Shown here piece by piece: positions 27,543-36,538 of a stretch of DNA of 64,000 nt. This DNA is from Streptomyces collinus Tu 365 (GTDB lineage: Bacteria > Actinomycetota > Actinomycetes > Streptomycetales > Streptomycetaceae): positions 6,034,170 through 6,098,169 of the forward strand of contig NC_021985.1 in NCBI RefSeq assembly GCF_000444875.1, given 5' to 3'. The position numbers were made by a program, and so were the translations under genes. The notes below the pieces were generated by a model, which saw only the letters and a list, made by a program, of their open reading frames with translations, ran no database searches and was not told where the DNA came from. Within the stretch, counting starts at the first letter, position 1. Every line of letters begins with the position of its first letter.

Positions 27543-28238
27543 ATGGACACCGAAGCACAGCCGACGGAACGCGACCGCTCCTCCCTTCCCGGTACACCGG
27601 GTTCGGAGGGCCGGTCGCGTTTCGCGTTGCCGGCGTGGGCCGCCGACCGGCTGCCGGGCGGCAAGATCAGCCTCACCCTCCTCGCCTGCCTGGGGTTTTT
27701 GCTCCTCCTCAACGCTTTCGTGGTGCAACCGTTCCAGATTCCGAGCGGATCCATGGAACAGGGATTGAGGATCGGTGACCGCGTCCTCGTAAATAAGTTG
27801 GCGTACCGTTTCGGTGCCCAGCCGCGCCGCGGCGACGTGGTTGTCTTCGACGGGACCGGGTATTTCGGGGACGCCGACTACATCAAACGCGTTGTCGGGG
27901 TGGGGGGAGACCATGTGGTGTGCTGCGACACGAAGGGAAGGATCGAGGTGAACGGCCGACCGGTCGACGAGACGGCGTTCCTCCATCCCGGGGACACCCC
28001 GTCCGCCGTCCCCTTCGACGTCGTCGTGCCCGCGGGCCGTCTGTTCCTCCTCGGGGACCACCGCGGTGACTCCCGCGACTCCCGCGACCACCTCGGCTCA
28101 CCCGGCGGCGGCATGGTGCCCGTCGGCGACGTCATCGGCCGGGCCGACTGGATCGTCTGGCCGTACGACCGGCTGACCCGGCTGCACCGCCCGTCCGCGT
28201 ACGCGCGCGTGCCCGCCGCGGAGGGTGCGCATGGGTAA
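27543..28238 (+). CDS. sipW: Type I signal peptidase SipW
   Basis: The first of four consecutive leader peptidases, which remove Sec/Tat signal peptides at the outer membrane face. It has 231 residues, one N-terminal membrane segment (LTLLACLGFLLLLNAFVV), catalytic Ser about 70 in IPSGSM and general-base Lys about 115 in YIKRVVGVGGD. The box LFLLGDHRGDSRDSR follows. There is no C-terminal membrane anchor, which in S. lividans distinguishes SipW from the other three. TAGCAT 9 nt upstream of the ATG is a possible -10. The stop codon overlaps the sipX start. Confidence 0.94.
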   Translation: MDTEAQPTERDRSSLPGTPGSEGRSRFALPAWAADRLPGGKISLTLLACLGFLLLLNAFVVQPFQIPSGSMEQGLRIGDRVLVNKLAYRFGAQPRRGDVVVFDGTGYFGDADYIKRVVGVGGDHVVCCDTKGRIEVNGRPVDETAFLHPGDTPSAVPFDVVVPAGRLFLLGDHRGDSRDSRDHLGSPGGGMVPVGDVIGRADWIVWPYDRLTRLHRPSAYARVPAAEGAHG

Positions 28239-29565
28239 CCGCGGCAGGCCACGTGGGGTGTCCAGCACGCCGGCCGACAACCTGCTGCCCACCGGGACGC
28301 GCCGGACCTCTGCCGCGGCCGGCCCCGGCCCCGGCCCCGGCCGCAGCCGCGCCGAGCGGCGCAGGCTCCAGCGCAAGGTGAAGCGCAAGCGCAGGCGTTC
28401 GGCTGTTCGGGAGATCCCCCTTCTGGTCGGTGTCGCCGTCCTGATAGCGCTGGTCCTCAAGACCTTCCTCGTCCAGGCGTTCGTGATCCCGTCGGGCTCG
28501 ATGGAGCAGACGATCCGGATCGGCGACCGCGTCCTGGTCGACAAGTTCACCCCGTGGTTCGGCTCCAAGCCCCAGCGCGGGGACGTCGTGGTGTTCCACG
28601 ACCCGGGCGGCTGGCTGGCCGACGAACAGACCGCGCCCAAGCATGACCCGATCGTCGTCAAGCAGGTCAAGGAAGGCCTCACGTTCATCGGCCTGCTGCC
28701 CTCGGACAACGAGAAGGACCTGATCAAACGGGTGATCGGGGTCGGCGGCGACCACGTCAAGTGCTGTGACGCGCAGGGCCGGGTCACCGTCAACGGCGTC
28801 CCCCTCACCGAGGGCCCCTACCTGTATCCGGGCAGCGCCCCGTCCGCCACGCCCTTCGACATCACCGTGCCCAAGGGGCGCCTGTGGGTGATGGGCGACC
28901 ACCGGGACAACTCCGCCGACTCCCGCGCCCACCAGAACACGCCGTACGGCGGCACGGTCTCCGAGAACTCGGTGGTCGGGCGCGCCATGGTGATCGGCTG
29001 GCCCGTCGGCCACTGGACGCGCCTCGACGAACCTAAAACCTTCGCAAGCGTGGTGAACTCCGTGTCGGGGTCGACCGCGGCCCCTGTGCTGTCGCATAGG
29101 GTTGCCTCCGACGATCCGAACGCAATGACCCGGCTCCCGACCCCTGCGGAACTCCCGCTCGTTATGGGAGTGGTGGGCCTGCACCGTGGATGGGGCAGGC
29201 GGCGGCACAGAGTAAGGAGTTGGCGTGGGGGATGTGGCGGTTGGCGCACGGTCGGGACACGACGGCGAGGAGCACCGCGGGCACCCCGTGGAGGCGAACG
29301 TCCCCGGTCCGGACGGCGCCCTGACCTCCGGGAACTCGGAGTTCTCGGCGACGGGAGACGACACGCCGGAGGGACGGCGCCCCGAAGCCGGGAGCGACGG
29401 TACGGACGCGGGCGCGCGCCCGCCGAAGAAGCCGCGCTCGTTCTGGAAGGAACTGCCGATCCTCATCGGCATCGCGCTGGTCCTCGCCCTGCTGATCAAG
29501 ACGTTCCTGGTCCAGGCGTTCTCGATCCCGTCGGACTCGATGCAGAACACCCTCCAGCAGGGTGA
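28231..29565 (+). CDS. sipX: Type I signal peptidase SipX, with anomalous 3' read-through into sipY
   Basis: A serine/lysine leader peptidase: basic N-terminus, membrane segment (IPLLVGVAVLIALVLKTFLV), catalytic Ser about 90 in IPSGSM, Lys in DLIKRVIGVGGD, and LWVMGDHRDNSADSR. The ATG at 28231 follows GGAGGG and overlaps sipW by 8 nt. The frame stays open to 29565, which is 341 nt inside sipY. The real family C-terminus probably ends near 29190-29215 (about 320-330 residues). A TAA in the +1 frame sits at 29213-29215, right at the sipY ribosome-binding site, so a frameshift or lost stop is likely. The last 115 codons look like out-of-frame sipY sequence (Arg/Gly-rich). Confidence 0.85.
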   Translation: MGNRGRPRGVSSTPADNLLPTGTRRTSAAAGPGPGPGRSRAERRRLQRKVKRKRRRSAVREIPLLVGVAVLIALVLKTFLVQAFVIPSGSMEQTIRIGDRVLVDKFTPWFGSKPQRGDVVVFHDPGGWLADEQTAPKHDPIVVKQVKEGLTFIGLLPSDNEKDLIKRVIGVGGDHVKCCDAQGRVTVNGVPLTEGPYLYPGSAPSATPFDITVPKGRLWVMGDHRDNSADSRAHQNTPYGGTVSENSVVGRAMVIGWPVGHWTRLDEPKTFASVVNSVSGSTAAPVLSHRVASDDPNAMTRLPTPAELPLVMGVVGLHRGWGRRRHRVRSWRGGCGGWRTVGTRRRGAPRAPRGGERPRSGRRPDLRELGVLGDGRRHAGGTAPRSRERRYGRGRAPAEEAALVLEGTADPHRHRAGPRPADQDVPGPGVLDPVGLDAEHPPAG

Positions 29566-30214
29566 CCGTGTCCTGGTCGACAAGCTCACCCCGTGGTTCG
29601 GCTCCAAGCCCGAGCGCGGTGAGGTCGTCGTCTTCCACGACCCGGACGACTGGCTGGCCGGCGAGCCGACGCCCAATCCGAACCCGGTGCAGAAGGTACT
29701 CAGCTGGATCGGCCTGATGCCGTCCGCCGAGGAGAAGGACCTGATCAAGCGGGTGATCGGCGTCGGCGGTGACACCGTCGAGTGCAAGGGCACCGGTCCG
29801 CTGACGGTCAACGGCAAGGCGCTGAACGAGCCGTACGTCTACCCGGGCAACACCCCCTGCAGCCAGGACGACCAGGGCGGCCAGTTCAAGGTCAAGGTCC
29901 CCAAGGGCTACATCTGGGTGATGGGCGACCACCGCCAGAACTCCCGCGACTCGCGCTACAACCAGTCCGACAAGCACCACGGCATGGTCCCCGTCGACAA
30001 GGTCGTCGGCCGCGCCATCGTCAAGGCCTGGCCGATCAACCGCTGGGGCACCCTGCCCGTCCCGGACACCTTCGACCAGCCCGGCCTGAACCAGCAGTCC
30101 TCCGCCGCGGCCTCCCTCTCGGTGGCCCCCGGGGGTGTCGCCGTGGCTGCGGTGCTGCCGGTGGTGCTGTGGCGGCGCAGGCGGACCGAGCCGGTGGCGG
30201 CCGGGAAGCGCTGA
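29225..30214 (+). CDS. sipY: Type I signal peptidase SipY
   Basis: A 329-residue leader peptidase. A polar N-terminus of about 75 residues precedes the membrane segment (LPILIGIALVLALLIKTFLV). Catalytic Ser is about 105 in IPSDSM, Lys in DLIKRVIGVGGD, and IWVMGDHRQNSRDSR is present. A C-terminal hydrophobic segment (GGVAVAAVLPVVLWRRRR) anchors the end. SipY is reported as the main signal peptidase of S. lividans. A strong TAAGGAG lies just before the GTG. Third in the sip operon. Confidence 0.95.
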   Translation: MGDVAVGARSGHDGEEHRGHPVEANVPGPDGALTSGNSEFSATGDDTPEGRRPEAGSDGTDAGARPPKKPRSFWKELPILIGIALVLALLIKTFLVQAFSIPSDSMQNTLQQGDRVLVDKLTPWFGSKPERGEVVVFHDPDDWLAGEPTPNPNPVQKVLSWIGLMPSAEEKDLIKRVIGVGGDTVECKGTGPLTVNGKALNEPYVYPGNTPCSQDDQGGQFKVKVPKGYIWVMGDHRQNSRDSRYNQSDKHHGMVPVDKVVGRAIVKAWPINRWGTLPVPDTFDQPGLNQQSSAAASLSVAPGGVAVAAVLPVVLWRRRRTEPVAAGKR

Positions 30215-30291
30215 ACACGCCGGTCGTGAAGGTGCCGGTCCGGAATGTGCGGGCGGCGAAAGAGGGGCTGCCCCTGCTCGGTACCGCCGGG

Positions 30292-30297
30292 TAGGGT
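30292..30297 (+). promoter_or_regulatory. Leaderless-type -10 hexamer for sipZ
   Basis: TAGGGT ends 8 nt before the ATG at 30306. It fits the report that sipZ in S. lividans has its own promoter and forms a second operon with downstream genes. Confidence 0.45.
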
Positions 30298-30305
30298 GCG
30301 GGTCC

Positions 30306-31064
30306 ATGGGTGGCGAGAGCACGACGCGTACGGCCCCGCGCAGCGGGAGCACAGGCACGGCACAGGCCGGTGGCAGCCGGCTCGGGCATCGGCTGTCCGG
30401 GCTGGCCGTGGCGCTGGGCCTGGTGATGTTCCTCGGCGGATTCGTCTGGGGAGCCCTGATCTACCGGCCGTACACCGTGCCCACCAGTTCGATGACCCCG
30501 ACGATCGACATCGGCGACCGGGTGCTGGCCGAGAAGGTCGACGGCGGCGACGTCAAGCGCGGTGACGTCGTCGTCTTCCGCGACAAGGACTGGGTCGCCA
30601 ACGCCAAGGTGGTCAAGCGGGTCGTCGCGGTCGGCGGCGACACCGTCTCCTGCTGCACCGAAGGCAAGCTCACCGTCAACGGCAAGCAGATCGACGAGCC
30701 GTACCTGCCCGAGGGCAGTCTGGCCGAGATCAAGGACTTCCCGACGGTGACCGTCCCCGAGGGCCGTCTCTTCCTGCTCGGCGACGAGCGCCAGGGCTCC
30801 CTGGACTCCACCGCCCACCTCACCGACGCGGCCCGGGGCACGGTGGCCCGCGATGCCGTCTCCGCCCGCGTCGACGCCGTCGTCTGGCCCATGAAGGGCA
30901 TGCTCAAGCGGCCCACCGGCTTCGAGGCGCTGGGCGCCCTCTCCCAGCCGGGCCCGCTGCGGGCCATCGGACTGCTGATCGTCGCCGGTGCCGTCCTGGT
31001 CCTCGGCGGCGGCGCCTACGGCCCGGTCGCCAAGCGGCTGGGCCGCTCCCGCGCCCGTGGCTGA
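30306..31064 (+). CDS. sipZ: Type I signal peptidase SipZ
   Basis: A 252-residue leader peptidase that is more divergent than W/X/Y. The first membrane segment is LAVALGLVMFLGGFVWGALI; catalytic Ser is about 62 in VPTSSM; Lys is in VVKRVVAVGGD; LFLLGDERQGSLDS is the GDxxxNSxDSR-like box with Asn replaced. Two C-terminal hydrophobic stretches follow (AIGLLIVAGAVLVLGGGAY). The stop overlaps the Nudix gene start by 8 nt. The start MGGEST was selected over an upstream in-frame ATG that lacks family similarity. Confidence 0.93.
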   Translation: MGGESTTRTAPRSGSTGTAQAGGSRLGHRLSGLAVALGLVMFLGGFVWGALIYRPYTVPTSSMTPTIDIGDRVLAEKVDGGDVKRGDVVVFRDKDWVANAKVVKRVVAVGGDTVSCCTEGKLTVNGKQIDEPYLPEGSLAEIKDFPTVTVPEGRLFLLGDERQGSLDSTAHLTDAARGTVARDAVSARVDAVVWPMKGMLKRPTGFEALGALSQPGPLRAIGLLIVAGAVLVLGGGAYGPVAKRLGRSRARG

Positions 31065-31587
31065 CTCCACCGGGCCCACGCCGGCCGGTGAGGACACCTG
31101 CCGGGGCGGTCTGCGCAGGGTCGCCCGGGTGGTCCTGCTCGACCCCCGCGACCGCATCCTCCTGCTGCACGGCCACGAGCCGGACGACCCGGCCGACGAC
31201 TGGTGGTTCACCCCCGGCGGCGGAGTGGAGGGCGACGAGACGCGCGAAGAGGCCGCTCTCAGGGAACTCGCCGAGGAGACCGGTGTCACCGACGTCCGGC
31301 TCGGCCCCGTGCTGTGGCGCCGGCGGTGCTCCTTCCCGTTCGCCGGCCGCCGCTGGGACCAGGACGAGTGGTACTACCTGGCCCGCACCACCCAGACGGC
31401 CACCGCGGCGCTGGGCCTGACCGAGCTGGAGCGGCGCAGTGTCGCCGGAGCGCGCTGGTGGACGTGTCAGGAACTGACCCGGTCACATGAGACGGTGTAT
31501 CCGACCAGACTCGCCGGGCTGCTGCGCACGCTGCTCGACGAAGGTCCCCCGGCCAGACCCGTGACCCTCGACACGGAAATCGTCTGA
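31057..31587 (+). CDS. Nudix hydrolase
   Basis: A 176-residue protein with a complete Nudix box (GX5EX7REUXEEXGU) in the segment that begins GGGVEGDETREEAALREL. The preceding strand is VVLLDPRDRILLLHG, and WDQDEWYYLART follows. It should cleave a nucleoside diphosphate linked to a moiety; the substrate is unresolved. The GTG at 31057 overlaps the sipZ stop, so translation is coupled. A longer in-frame version from 30988 would overlap sipZ heavily and is not supported. Confidence 0.9.
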   Translation: MADSTGPTPAGEDTCRGGLRRVARVVLLDPRDRILLLHGHEPDDPADDWWFTPGGGVEGDETREEAALRELAEETGVTDVRLGPVLWRRRCSFPFAGRRWDQDEWYYLARTTQTATAALGLTELERRSVAGARWWTCQELTRSHETVYPTRLAGLLRTLLDEGPPARPVTLDTEIV

Positions 31588-31643
31588 GGGTCCGTCGGAC
31601 TGGCGCACAATGGTGGGATCGCACGGCTGAAGGGGAACATGCC

Positions 31644-31952
31644 ATGAGCGCCGAGGACCTCGAGAAGTACGAGACCGAGATGGAGCTGAAGCTCTACCGG
31701 GAGTACCGAGATGTCGTCGGTCTGTTCAAATACGTGATCGAGACAGAGCGGCGTTTCTATCTCACCAACGACTACGAGATGCAGGTGCACTCGGTACAGG
31801 GCGAGGTGTTCTTCGAGGTCTCCATGGCCGACGCCTGGGTCTGGGACATGTACCGGCCGGCCCGCTTCGTGAAGCAGGTCCGCGTCCTGACCTTCAAGGA
31901 CGTGAACATCGAGGAGCTCAACAAGAGCGACCTCGAACTTCCGGGCGGCTGA
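31644..31952 (+). CDS. DUF2469 conserved actinobacterial protein
   Basis: A 102-residue acidic protein with MSAEDLEKYETEMELKLYRE, VVGLFKYVIETERRFYL and a WDMYRPARFVKQVRV segment, the hallmarks of DUF2469. It is nearly invariant in actinobacteria and always lies between signal peptidase/rnhB and yraN genes. The function is unknown. A CACAAT-type -10 and AGGGGAAC precede the ATG. Confidence 0.92.
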   Translation: MSAEDLEKYETEMELKLYREYRDVVGLFKYVIETERRFYLTNDYEMQVHSVQGEVFFEVSMADAWVWDMYRPARFVKQVRVLTFKDVNIEELNKSDLELPGG

Positions 31953-32069
31953 CACGCCCGCGGAATCCTCATTTCGGGTGACGAGGTTTTCCACAACCGC
32001 CGGGTAGCACACCAAGATCCACTTCTGTGCCCGTGATGCGTGACGGTTGGCGCCGGAGGTGGTGCCGAC

Positions 32070-32435
32070 ATGAGCAGGGCACGCAGGGGACTCGGCAGGT
32101 ACGGCGAGGATCTGGCCGCGCGGCGGCTGACCGAGGCCGGTATGACGATCGTGGAGCGCAACTGGCGCTGCGGACGGTCCGGCGAAATCGACATCGTGGC
32201 CCGGGACGGGACCACGCTTGTCGTCTGCGAGGTGAAGACCCGCAGGTCAGGATCGTTCCAGCACCCAATGGCCGCGGTGACGCCCGCGAAGGCGCGACGG
32301 CTGAGGGACCTCGCCGAACGCTGGATCCAGAGCCACGGCGGAGCCCCGCCGGGAGGCGTCCGCATCGACCTGGTCGGCGTCCTCCTGCCCCGCCGGGGCG
32401 CCGCGACCGTCGAGCACGCGCGGGGGGTGTCCTGA
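32070..32435 (+). CDS. YraN/UPF0102 nuclease-fold protein
   Basis: A 121-residue restriction-endonuclease-like fold. GRYGEDLAARRLTEAGM at the start, RSGEIDIVARDG with catalytic-type Glu/Asp, and VVCEVKTRRS with the ExK motif are all present. The family is linked to recombination or DNA uptake by gene context only. GGAGGT precedes the ATG at 32070; the GTG at 32040 is a less likely start. It forms an operon with the ComM-like gene, 1 bp downstream. Confidence 0.92.
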   Translation: MSRARRGLGRYGEDLAARRLTEAGMTIVERNWRCGRSGEIDIVARDGTTLVVCEVKTRRSGSFQHPMAAVTPAKARRLRDLAERWIQSHGGAPPGGVRIDLVGVLLPRRGAATVEHARGVS

Positions 32436-32436
32436 C

Positions 32437-34062
32437 ATGGGATTCGCCCGTACGTGCTCGGTGGCCCTGGTGGGCGTCGAGGGAGTGGTCGTCGAGGTCC
32501 AGGCCGACCTGGAACCCGGCGTGGCGGCCTTCACCCTGGTGGGCCTGCCCGACAAGAGCCTGACGGAGAGCCGCGACCGGGTCCGCGCCGCGGTGGTGAA
32601 CTCGGGCGGCGAGTGGCCGCAGAAGAAGCTCACCGTAGGCCTCAGCCCGGCCTCCGTGCCGAAGGCCGGCTCCGGGTTCGACCTGGCCGTCGCCTGCGCG
32701 GTGCTCGGCGCCGCCGAACGTATCGACCCCAGGATCCTCGCCGACCTCGTCATGATCGGGGAACTGGGCCTCGACGGCCGGGTGCGGCCGGTGCGCGGCA
32801 TCCTGCCCGCCGTCCTCGCGGCCGCCGAAGCGGGCTACGAGCAGGTGGTCGTCCCCGAGTGCGCCGCCGCCGAGGCGTCCCTGGTCCCCGGCGTGTCCGT
32901 GCTCGGCATCCGCAGCCTGCGCCAGCTGATCGCCGTCCTCACCGACGCACCCGTGCCCGAGGAGGAGCCCGACGACCAGGGACGCCCCGACCCCCTGCTG
33001 GCCGGCCTGCGGGTGCCGGGCACGGGAGCGGCCACCGGCATGCACAGCACCGGCGCCGCGCACTACGACCAGGGCCAGGACCTGGCCGACGTCGTGGGCC
33101 AGACCTCGGCGCGCACGGCCGTGGAGGTGGCCGCGGCCGGCGGGCACCACCTGTTCCTCGAAGGGCCGCCGGGCGCGGGCAAGACCATGCTCGCCGAGCG
33201 GCTGCCGGCCGTGCTGCCCCGGCTCACCCGCGAGGAGTCGCTGGAGGTCACGGCGGTGCACTCGGTGGCCGGGCTGCTGCCCCCGGGCAAGCCGCTCGTC
33301 GACGCCGCGCCCTACTGCGCCCCGCACCACTCGGCCACGATGCAGTCGCTCGTCGGCGGCGGCCCGGGCGTCGCCCGCCCCGGCGCCGTCTCCCTCGCCC
33401 ACCGGGGCGTGCTCTTCCTCGACGAGGCGCCCGAGTTCCACGGCCAGACGCTGGACGCCCTGCGGCAGCCCCTGGAGTCCGGGCACGTGGTGATCGCGCG
33501 CAGCGCGGGCGTGGTCCGGTTCCCCGCCCGGTTCCTGATGGTCCTGGCGGCCAACCCCTGCCCCTGTGGACGCTTCTCGCAGCGGGACGCCCTGTGCGAC
33601 TGCCCGCCGTCGGCGATCCGCCGCTACCAGGCCAGGCTCTCCGGCCCCCTGCTGGACCGGGTCGACCTGCGGGTCGAGGTCGACCCGGTCACCCGCGCCC
33701 AGCTCACCGACCCCGGTGCCCGGGGCGAGTCCACCGCCGCCGTGGCCGGGCGGGTCCGGGCGGCCCGGGAGCGGGCGGCCGCCCGGCTCGCCGGGACCCC
33801 GTGGCGCACCAACGGCGAGGTACCCGGACGGGAGCTGCGCGGCCGCTTCCATGCCGCCGCCGGAGCGATGGACGAGGCCGAGCGCAATCTCGAACGCGGT
33901 GTGCTCACGGTCCGCGGGATCGACCGGGTGCTGCGCGTCGCCTGGACGGTGGCGGACCTCGTCGGCCACGATCGGCCGGACGCCGGCGACGTCGGTCTCG
34001 CCCTGCAACTGCGCACCGGGGTGCCACGGGGCGTGCCCATGGCCATCGGGGCCCTGACATGA
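32437..34062 (+). CDS. YifB/ComM-family AAA+ ATPase (Mg chelatase-like)
   Basis: A 541-residue ATPase. The N-terminal LonB-like domain starts MGFARTCSVALVGVEGVVVEV and contains GLPDKSLTESRDRVRAA. The AAA+ core has Walker A GPPGAGKTMLAERLP (about residue 247), Walker B VLFLDEAPEF (about 326), and a Cys-rich NPCPCG with CDCPPS zinc insert. The C-terminal Mg-chelatase domain follows. ComM is a branch-migration helicase in natural transformation of proteobacteria; the role in streptomycetes is not known. It lies between yraN and dprA. Confidence 0.93.
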   Translation: MGFARTCSVALVGVEGVVVEVQADLEPGVAAFTLVGLPDKSLTESRDRVRAAVVNSGGEWPQKKLTVGLSPASVPKAGSGFDLAVACAVLGAAERIDPRILADLVMIGELGLDGRVRPVRGILPAVLAAAEAGYEQVVVPECAAAEASLVPGVSVLGIRSLRQLIAVLTDAPVPEEEPDDQGRPDPLLAGLRVPGTGAATGMHSTGAAHYDQGQDLADVVGQTSARTAVEVAAAGGHHLFLEGPPGAGKTMLAERLPAVLPRLTREESLEVTAVHSVAGLLPPGKPLVDAAPYCAPHHSATMQSLVGGGPGVARPGAVSLAHRGVLFLDEAPEFHGQTLDALRQPLESGHVVIARSAGVVRFPARFLMVLAANPCPCGRFSQRDALCDCPPSAIRRYQARLSGPLLDRVDLRVEVDPVTRAQLTDPGARGESTAAVAGRVRAARERAAARLAGTPWRTNGEVPGRELRGRFHAAAGAMDEAERNLERGVLTVRGIDRVLRVAWTVADLVGHDRPDAGDVGLALQLRTGVPRGVPMAIGALT

Positions 34063-34126
34063 CCGGGGGCCTGCCAGGGCGGGGGCACCGGTACGACGGG
34101 GCACCCGACACGGCGGAGGTACCGGC

Positions 34127-35296
34127 ATGAGCGCGGGCGACCGGGAGCGGAAGCCGGAGCGGGAGCTGCTGGACCGGGTCTTCCTCACCCGGGTCGTCGA
34201 GCCGGGCGACGAGGTCGCGGGCCGGTGGCTGCGGAGGTACGGGCCGCGGGAGACGGCGCGGCGGCTGCGGGACGGCGGGGAGCCGCTGCCGGGGGTGAGC
34301 GCGACGCGGTGGGGCGGCCTGGTGGCCCGGGCGCGGCGGGCCGATCCGGAACGGGACCTCGACCAGGCGCACCGGGCCGGCGTGCGGTTCGTGGGCCCGG
34401 GGGACATGGAATGGCCCGGCCAGCTCGACGACCTCGGCGACGCGCGGCCCCTGGGGCTGTGGGTCCGGGGGCGGCCCGGGCTGCGGATGTGGGCCCTGAG
34501 ATCCGTCGCCGTGGTCGGGGCCCGCGCCTGCACCGAGTACGGCACCCATGTCGCCGGGACGCTCGCCGCGGAGCTCGCCGAGCGAGGTTGGGTCGTCGTC
34601 TCGGGCGGTGCCTACGGGATCGACGGGGCCGCCCACCGCGGCGCCCTCGCCGCCGGCGGAGCCACCGTCGCCGTACTGGCCTGCGGTGTCGACCGCCCCT
34701 ATCCGCGCGGCCACACCGCCCTGATCGGCCGGATCGCCGAACAGGGTCTGGTGGTCGGTGAGTTGCCGCCGGGCGAGCATCCGACACCGAGCCGCTTCGT
34801 CCTGCGCAACCGGGTGATCGCGGCCCTGACCAGGGGAACCGTCGTCGTGGAGGCCGCCTGCCGCAGCGGCTCGCTGGTCACCGCCCGGGCGGCGGCGCGT
34901 CTGGGCAGGCTCACCATGGGCGTGCCCGGACCCGTCACCAGCGGGCTCTCCGCCGGCGTGCACGACATGCTGCGCGGCGAGGCGGTCCTGGTCACCGACG
35001 CGGCCGAGGTGGTCGAAGTCGTGGGCGACATGGGTGAGCTGGCTCCGCCCCGGCGGGGGCCGGTCCTCCCGCGTGACCTGCTGGAGCCGGCCGCCCGCGC
35101 CGTGCTGGCCGCCCTGCCGGGGGATCGCGTGGCCCCCGTGGGTGAGATCGCGTGCGACGCGGGCACCACGCCGGACGACGCGATCGCGAGACTGTACGAA
35201 CTCCGAGCACTTGGCTACGTCGAACGACACGGCGACGGCTGGAAGTTGACACGCCAGGCGATGATCTCCGCCCGGACCGGCCGGGAGGGATGTTGA
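34127..35296 (+). CDS. dprA: DNA processing protein DprA/Smf
   Basis: A 389-residue protein with the DprA Rossmann-like domain: RSVAVVGARACTEYGTHVA, VVVSGGAYGIDGAAHRGAL, ACGVDRPYPRGH and SRFVLRNRVIAAL. A winged-helix domain lies at the C-terminus (residues about 310-389). DprA loads RecA on single-stranded DNA in transformable species. Streptomycetes are not known to be naturally competent, so its job is probably in recombination. It follows the ComM-like gene after 64 bp. It ends before whiG, separated by 359 bp. Confidence 0.94.
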   Translation: MSAGDRERKPERELLDRVFLTRVVEPGDEVAGRWLRRYGPRETARRLRDGGEPLPGVSATRWGGLVARARRADPERDLDQAHRAGVRFVGPGDMEWPGQLDDLGDARPLGLWVRGRPGLRMWALRSVAVVGARACTEYGTHVAGTLAAELAERGWVVVSGGAYGIDGAAHRGALAAGGATVAVLACGVDRPYPRGHTALIGRIAEQGLVVGELPPGEHPTPSRFVLRNRVIAALTRGTVVVEAACRSGSLVTARAAARLGRLTMGVPGPVTSGLSAGVHDMLRGEAVLVTDAAEVVEVVGDMGELAPPRRGPVLPRDLLEPAARAVLAALPGDRVAPVGEIACDAGTTPDDAIARLYELRALGYVERHGDGWKLTRQAMISARTGREGC

Positions 35297-35655
35297 CCGA
35301 GCGTGTTCGGCCGTCCGGGGGAACCCCCTACATCCTTGGGAATTCCCGGAGTTGGCACCCGCGTCCGATCACGCAGAGCGAGCCGCGCGGTGCGGCGGCA
35401 GACCCGGTGGGGGAGGTGCGCGCAGGGGTGGTGCCTCGCTGTTCGCACACCGCGACTCCTCAGTCACGCTACGCTCACGAAGTCCGGGCGCAGAACGCGC
35501 CATCTCCACATCAGGCCGACAGCTCACCCAGGTGCCCCACATCGGTGCACGACCCCCAGGGCACCGCACCCACCCCACCACATCCCACCTCAGGTCACTT
35601 CCCCCGCTCCACGGCAGAACACGGCACTTCACGGCAGAACGGCACAAGGCGACGA
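35297..35655 (+). other. Intergenic region upstream of whiG, 359 bp
   Basis: It should contain the whiG promoter. I see no unambiguous -35/-10 pair, RNA gene or supported ORF. Long open frames across it are extensions of whiG and dprA frames without family similarity. Confidence 0.4.
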
Positions 35656-36498
35656 ATGCCCCAGCACACCTCCGGGTCAGACCGGGCGGCGATCCCCCCA
35701 GCCGCCCGCGACGGTGGCAGCGTGCGGCCGCCCGCTCCCTCGACGCTCGACGAGCTGTGGCGGTCGTACAAGGCGACGGGGGACGACCGGCTGCGGGAGC
35801 AGCTGATCCTGCACTACTCACCCCTCGTCAAATACGTGGCGGGCCGGGTCAGCGTGGGTCTGCCGCCCAATGTGGAGCAGGCCGACTTCGTCTCCTCGGG
35901 CGTGTTCGGGCTGATCGACGCGATCGAGAAGTTCGACGTCGACCGGGAGATCAAGTTCGAGACCTACGCGATCACCCGGATCCGGGGCGCGATGATCGAC
36001 GAACTGCGGGCGCTGGACTGGATCCCCCGGTCCGTCCGGCAGAAGGCGCGCAACGTCGAACGGGCGTACGCGACGCTGGAGGCGCGGCTCAGACGTACCC
36101 CCACGGAAGGGGAGGTCGCCGCCGAGCTGGGCATGGAGGTGGACGACCTCCACGCCGTGTTCAGCCAGTTGTCGCTGGCCAACGTCGTCGCCCTGGAGGA
36201 GTTGCTGCACGTCGGCGGTGAGGACGGGGACGGGCTCAGCTTCATGGACACGTTGGAGGACACCGCCGCCGACAACCCGGTGGAGGTGGCCGAGGACCGG
36301 GAGCTGAGACGGTTCCTGGCCCGGGCGATCAACACCCTGCCCGACCGTGAGAAGACCGTGGTCACGCTGTACTACTACGAGGGACTGACCCTCGCGGAGA
36401 TCGGGAACGTGCTCGGGGTCACCGAGAGCCGGGTCAGTCAGATCCACACCAAGTCGGTGCTCCAGCTGCGGGCCAAGCTGGCGGCCTTCGGGCGCTGA
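35656..36498 (+). CDS. whiG: Sporulation RNA polymerase sigma factor WhiG
   Basis: A 280-residue sigma-28/FliA-type factor that starts sporulation in aerial hyphae. Region 2 contains LVKYVAGRVSVGLPPNVEQ, DAIEKFDVDREIKFETYA and RGAMIDELRALDWIPRSVR. Region 4 has LPDREKTVVTLYYYEGLTLAEIG with the HTH ending SRVSQIHTKSVLQLR. The ATG start MPQHTSGSDRAA matches the S. coelicolor protein. Its targets include whiH and whiI, not in this window. Placement just after dprA is compact. Confidence 0.97.
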   Translation: MPQHTSGSDRAAIPPAARDGGSVRPPAPSTLDELWRSYKATGDDRLREQLILHYSPLVKYVAGRVSVGLPPNVEQADFVSSGVFGLIDAIEKFDVDREIKFETYAITRIRGAMIDELRALDWIPRSVRQKARNVERAYATLEARLRRTPTEGEVAAELGMEVDDLHAVFSQLSLANVVALEELLHVGGEDGDGLSFMDTLEDTAADNPVEVAEDRELRRFLARAINTLPDREKTVVTLYYYEGLTLAEIGNVLGVTESRVSQIHTKSVLQLRAKLAAFGR

Positions 36499-36525
36499 CT
36501 CCTCCCTTCCGCGGTGGCGGGTCCG

Positions 36526-36531
36526 TAAAGT
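36526..36531 (+). promoter_or_regulatory. Leaderless-type -10 hexamer for the TetR gene
   Basis: TAAAGT ends 7 nt before the GTG at 36539 and no Shine-Dalgarno sequence is present; it also supports that GTG as the start. Confidence 0.5.
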
Positions 36532-36538
36532 GGTTGAC

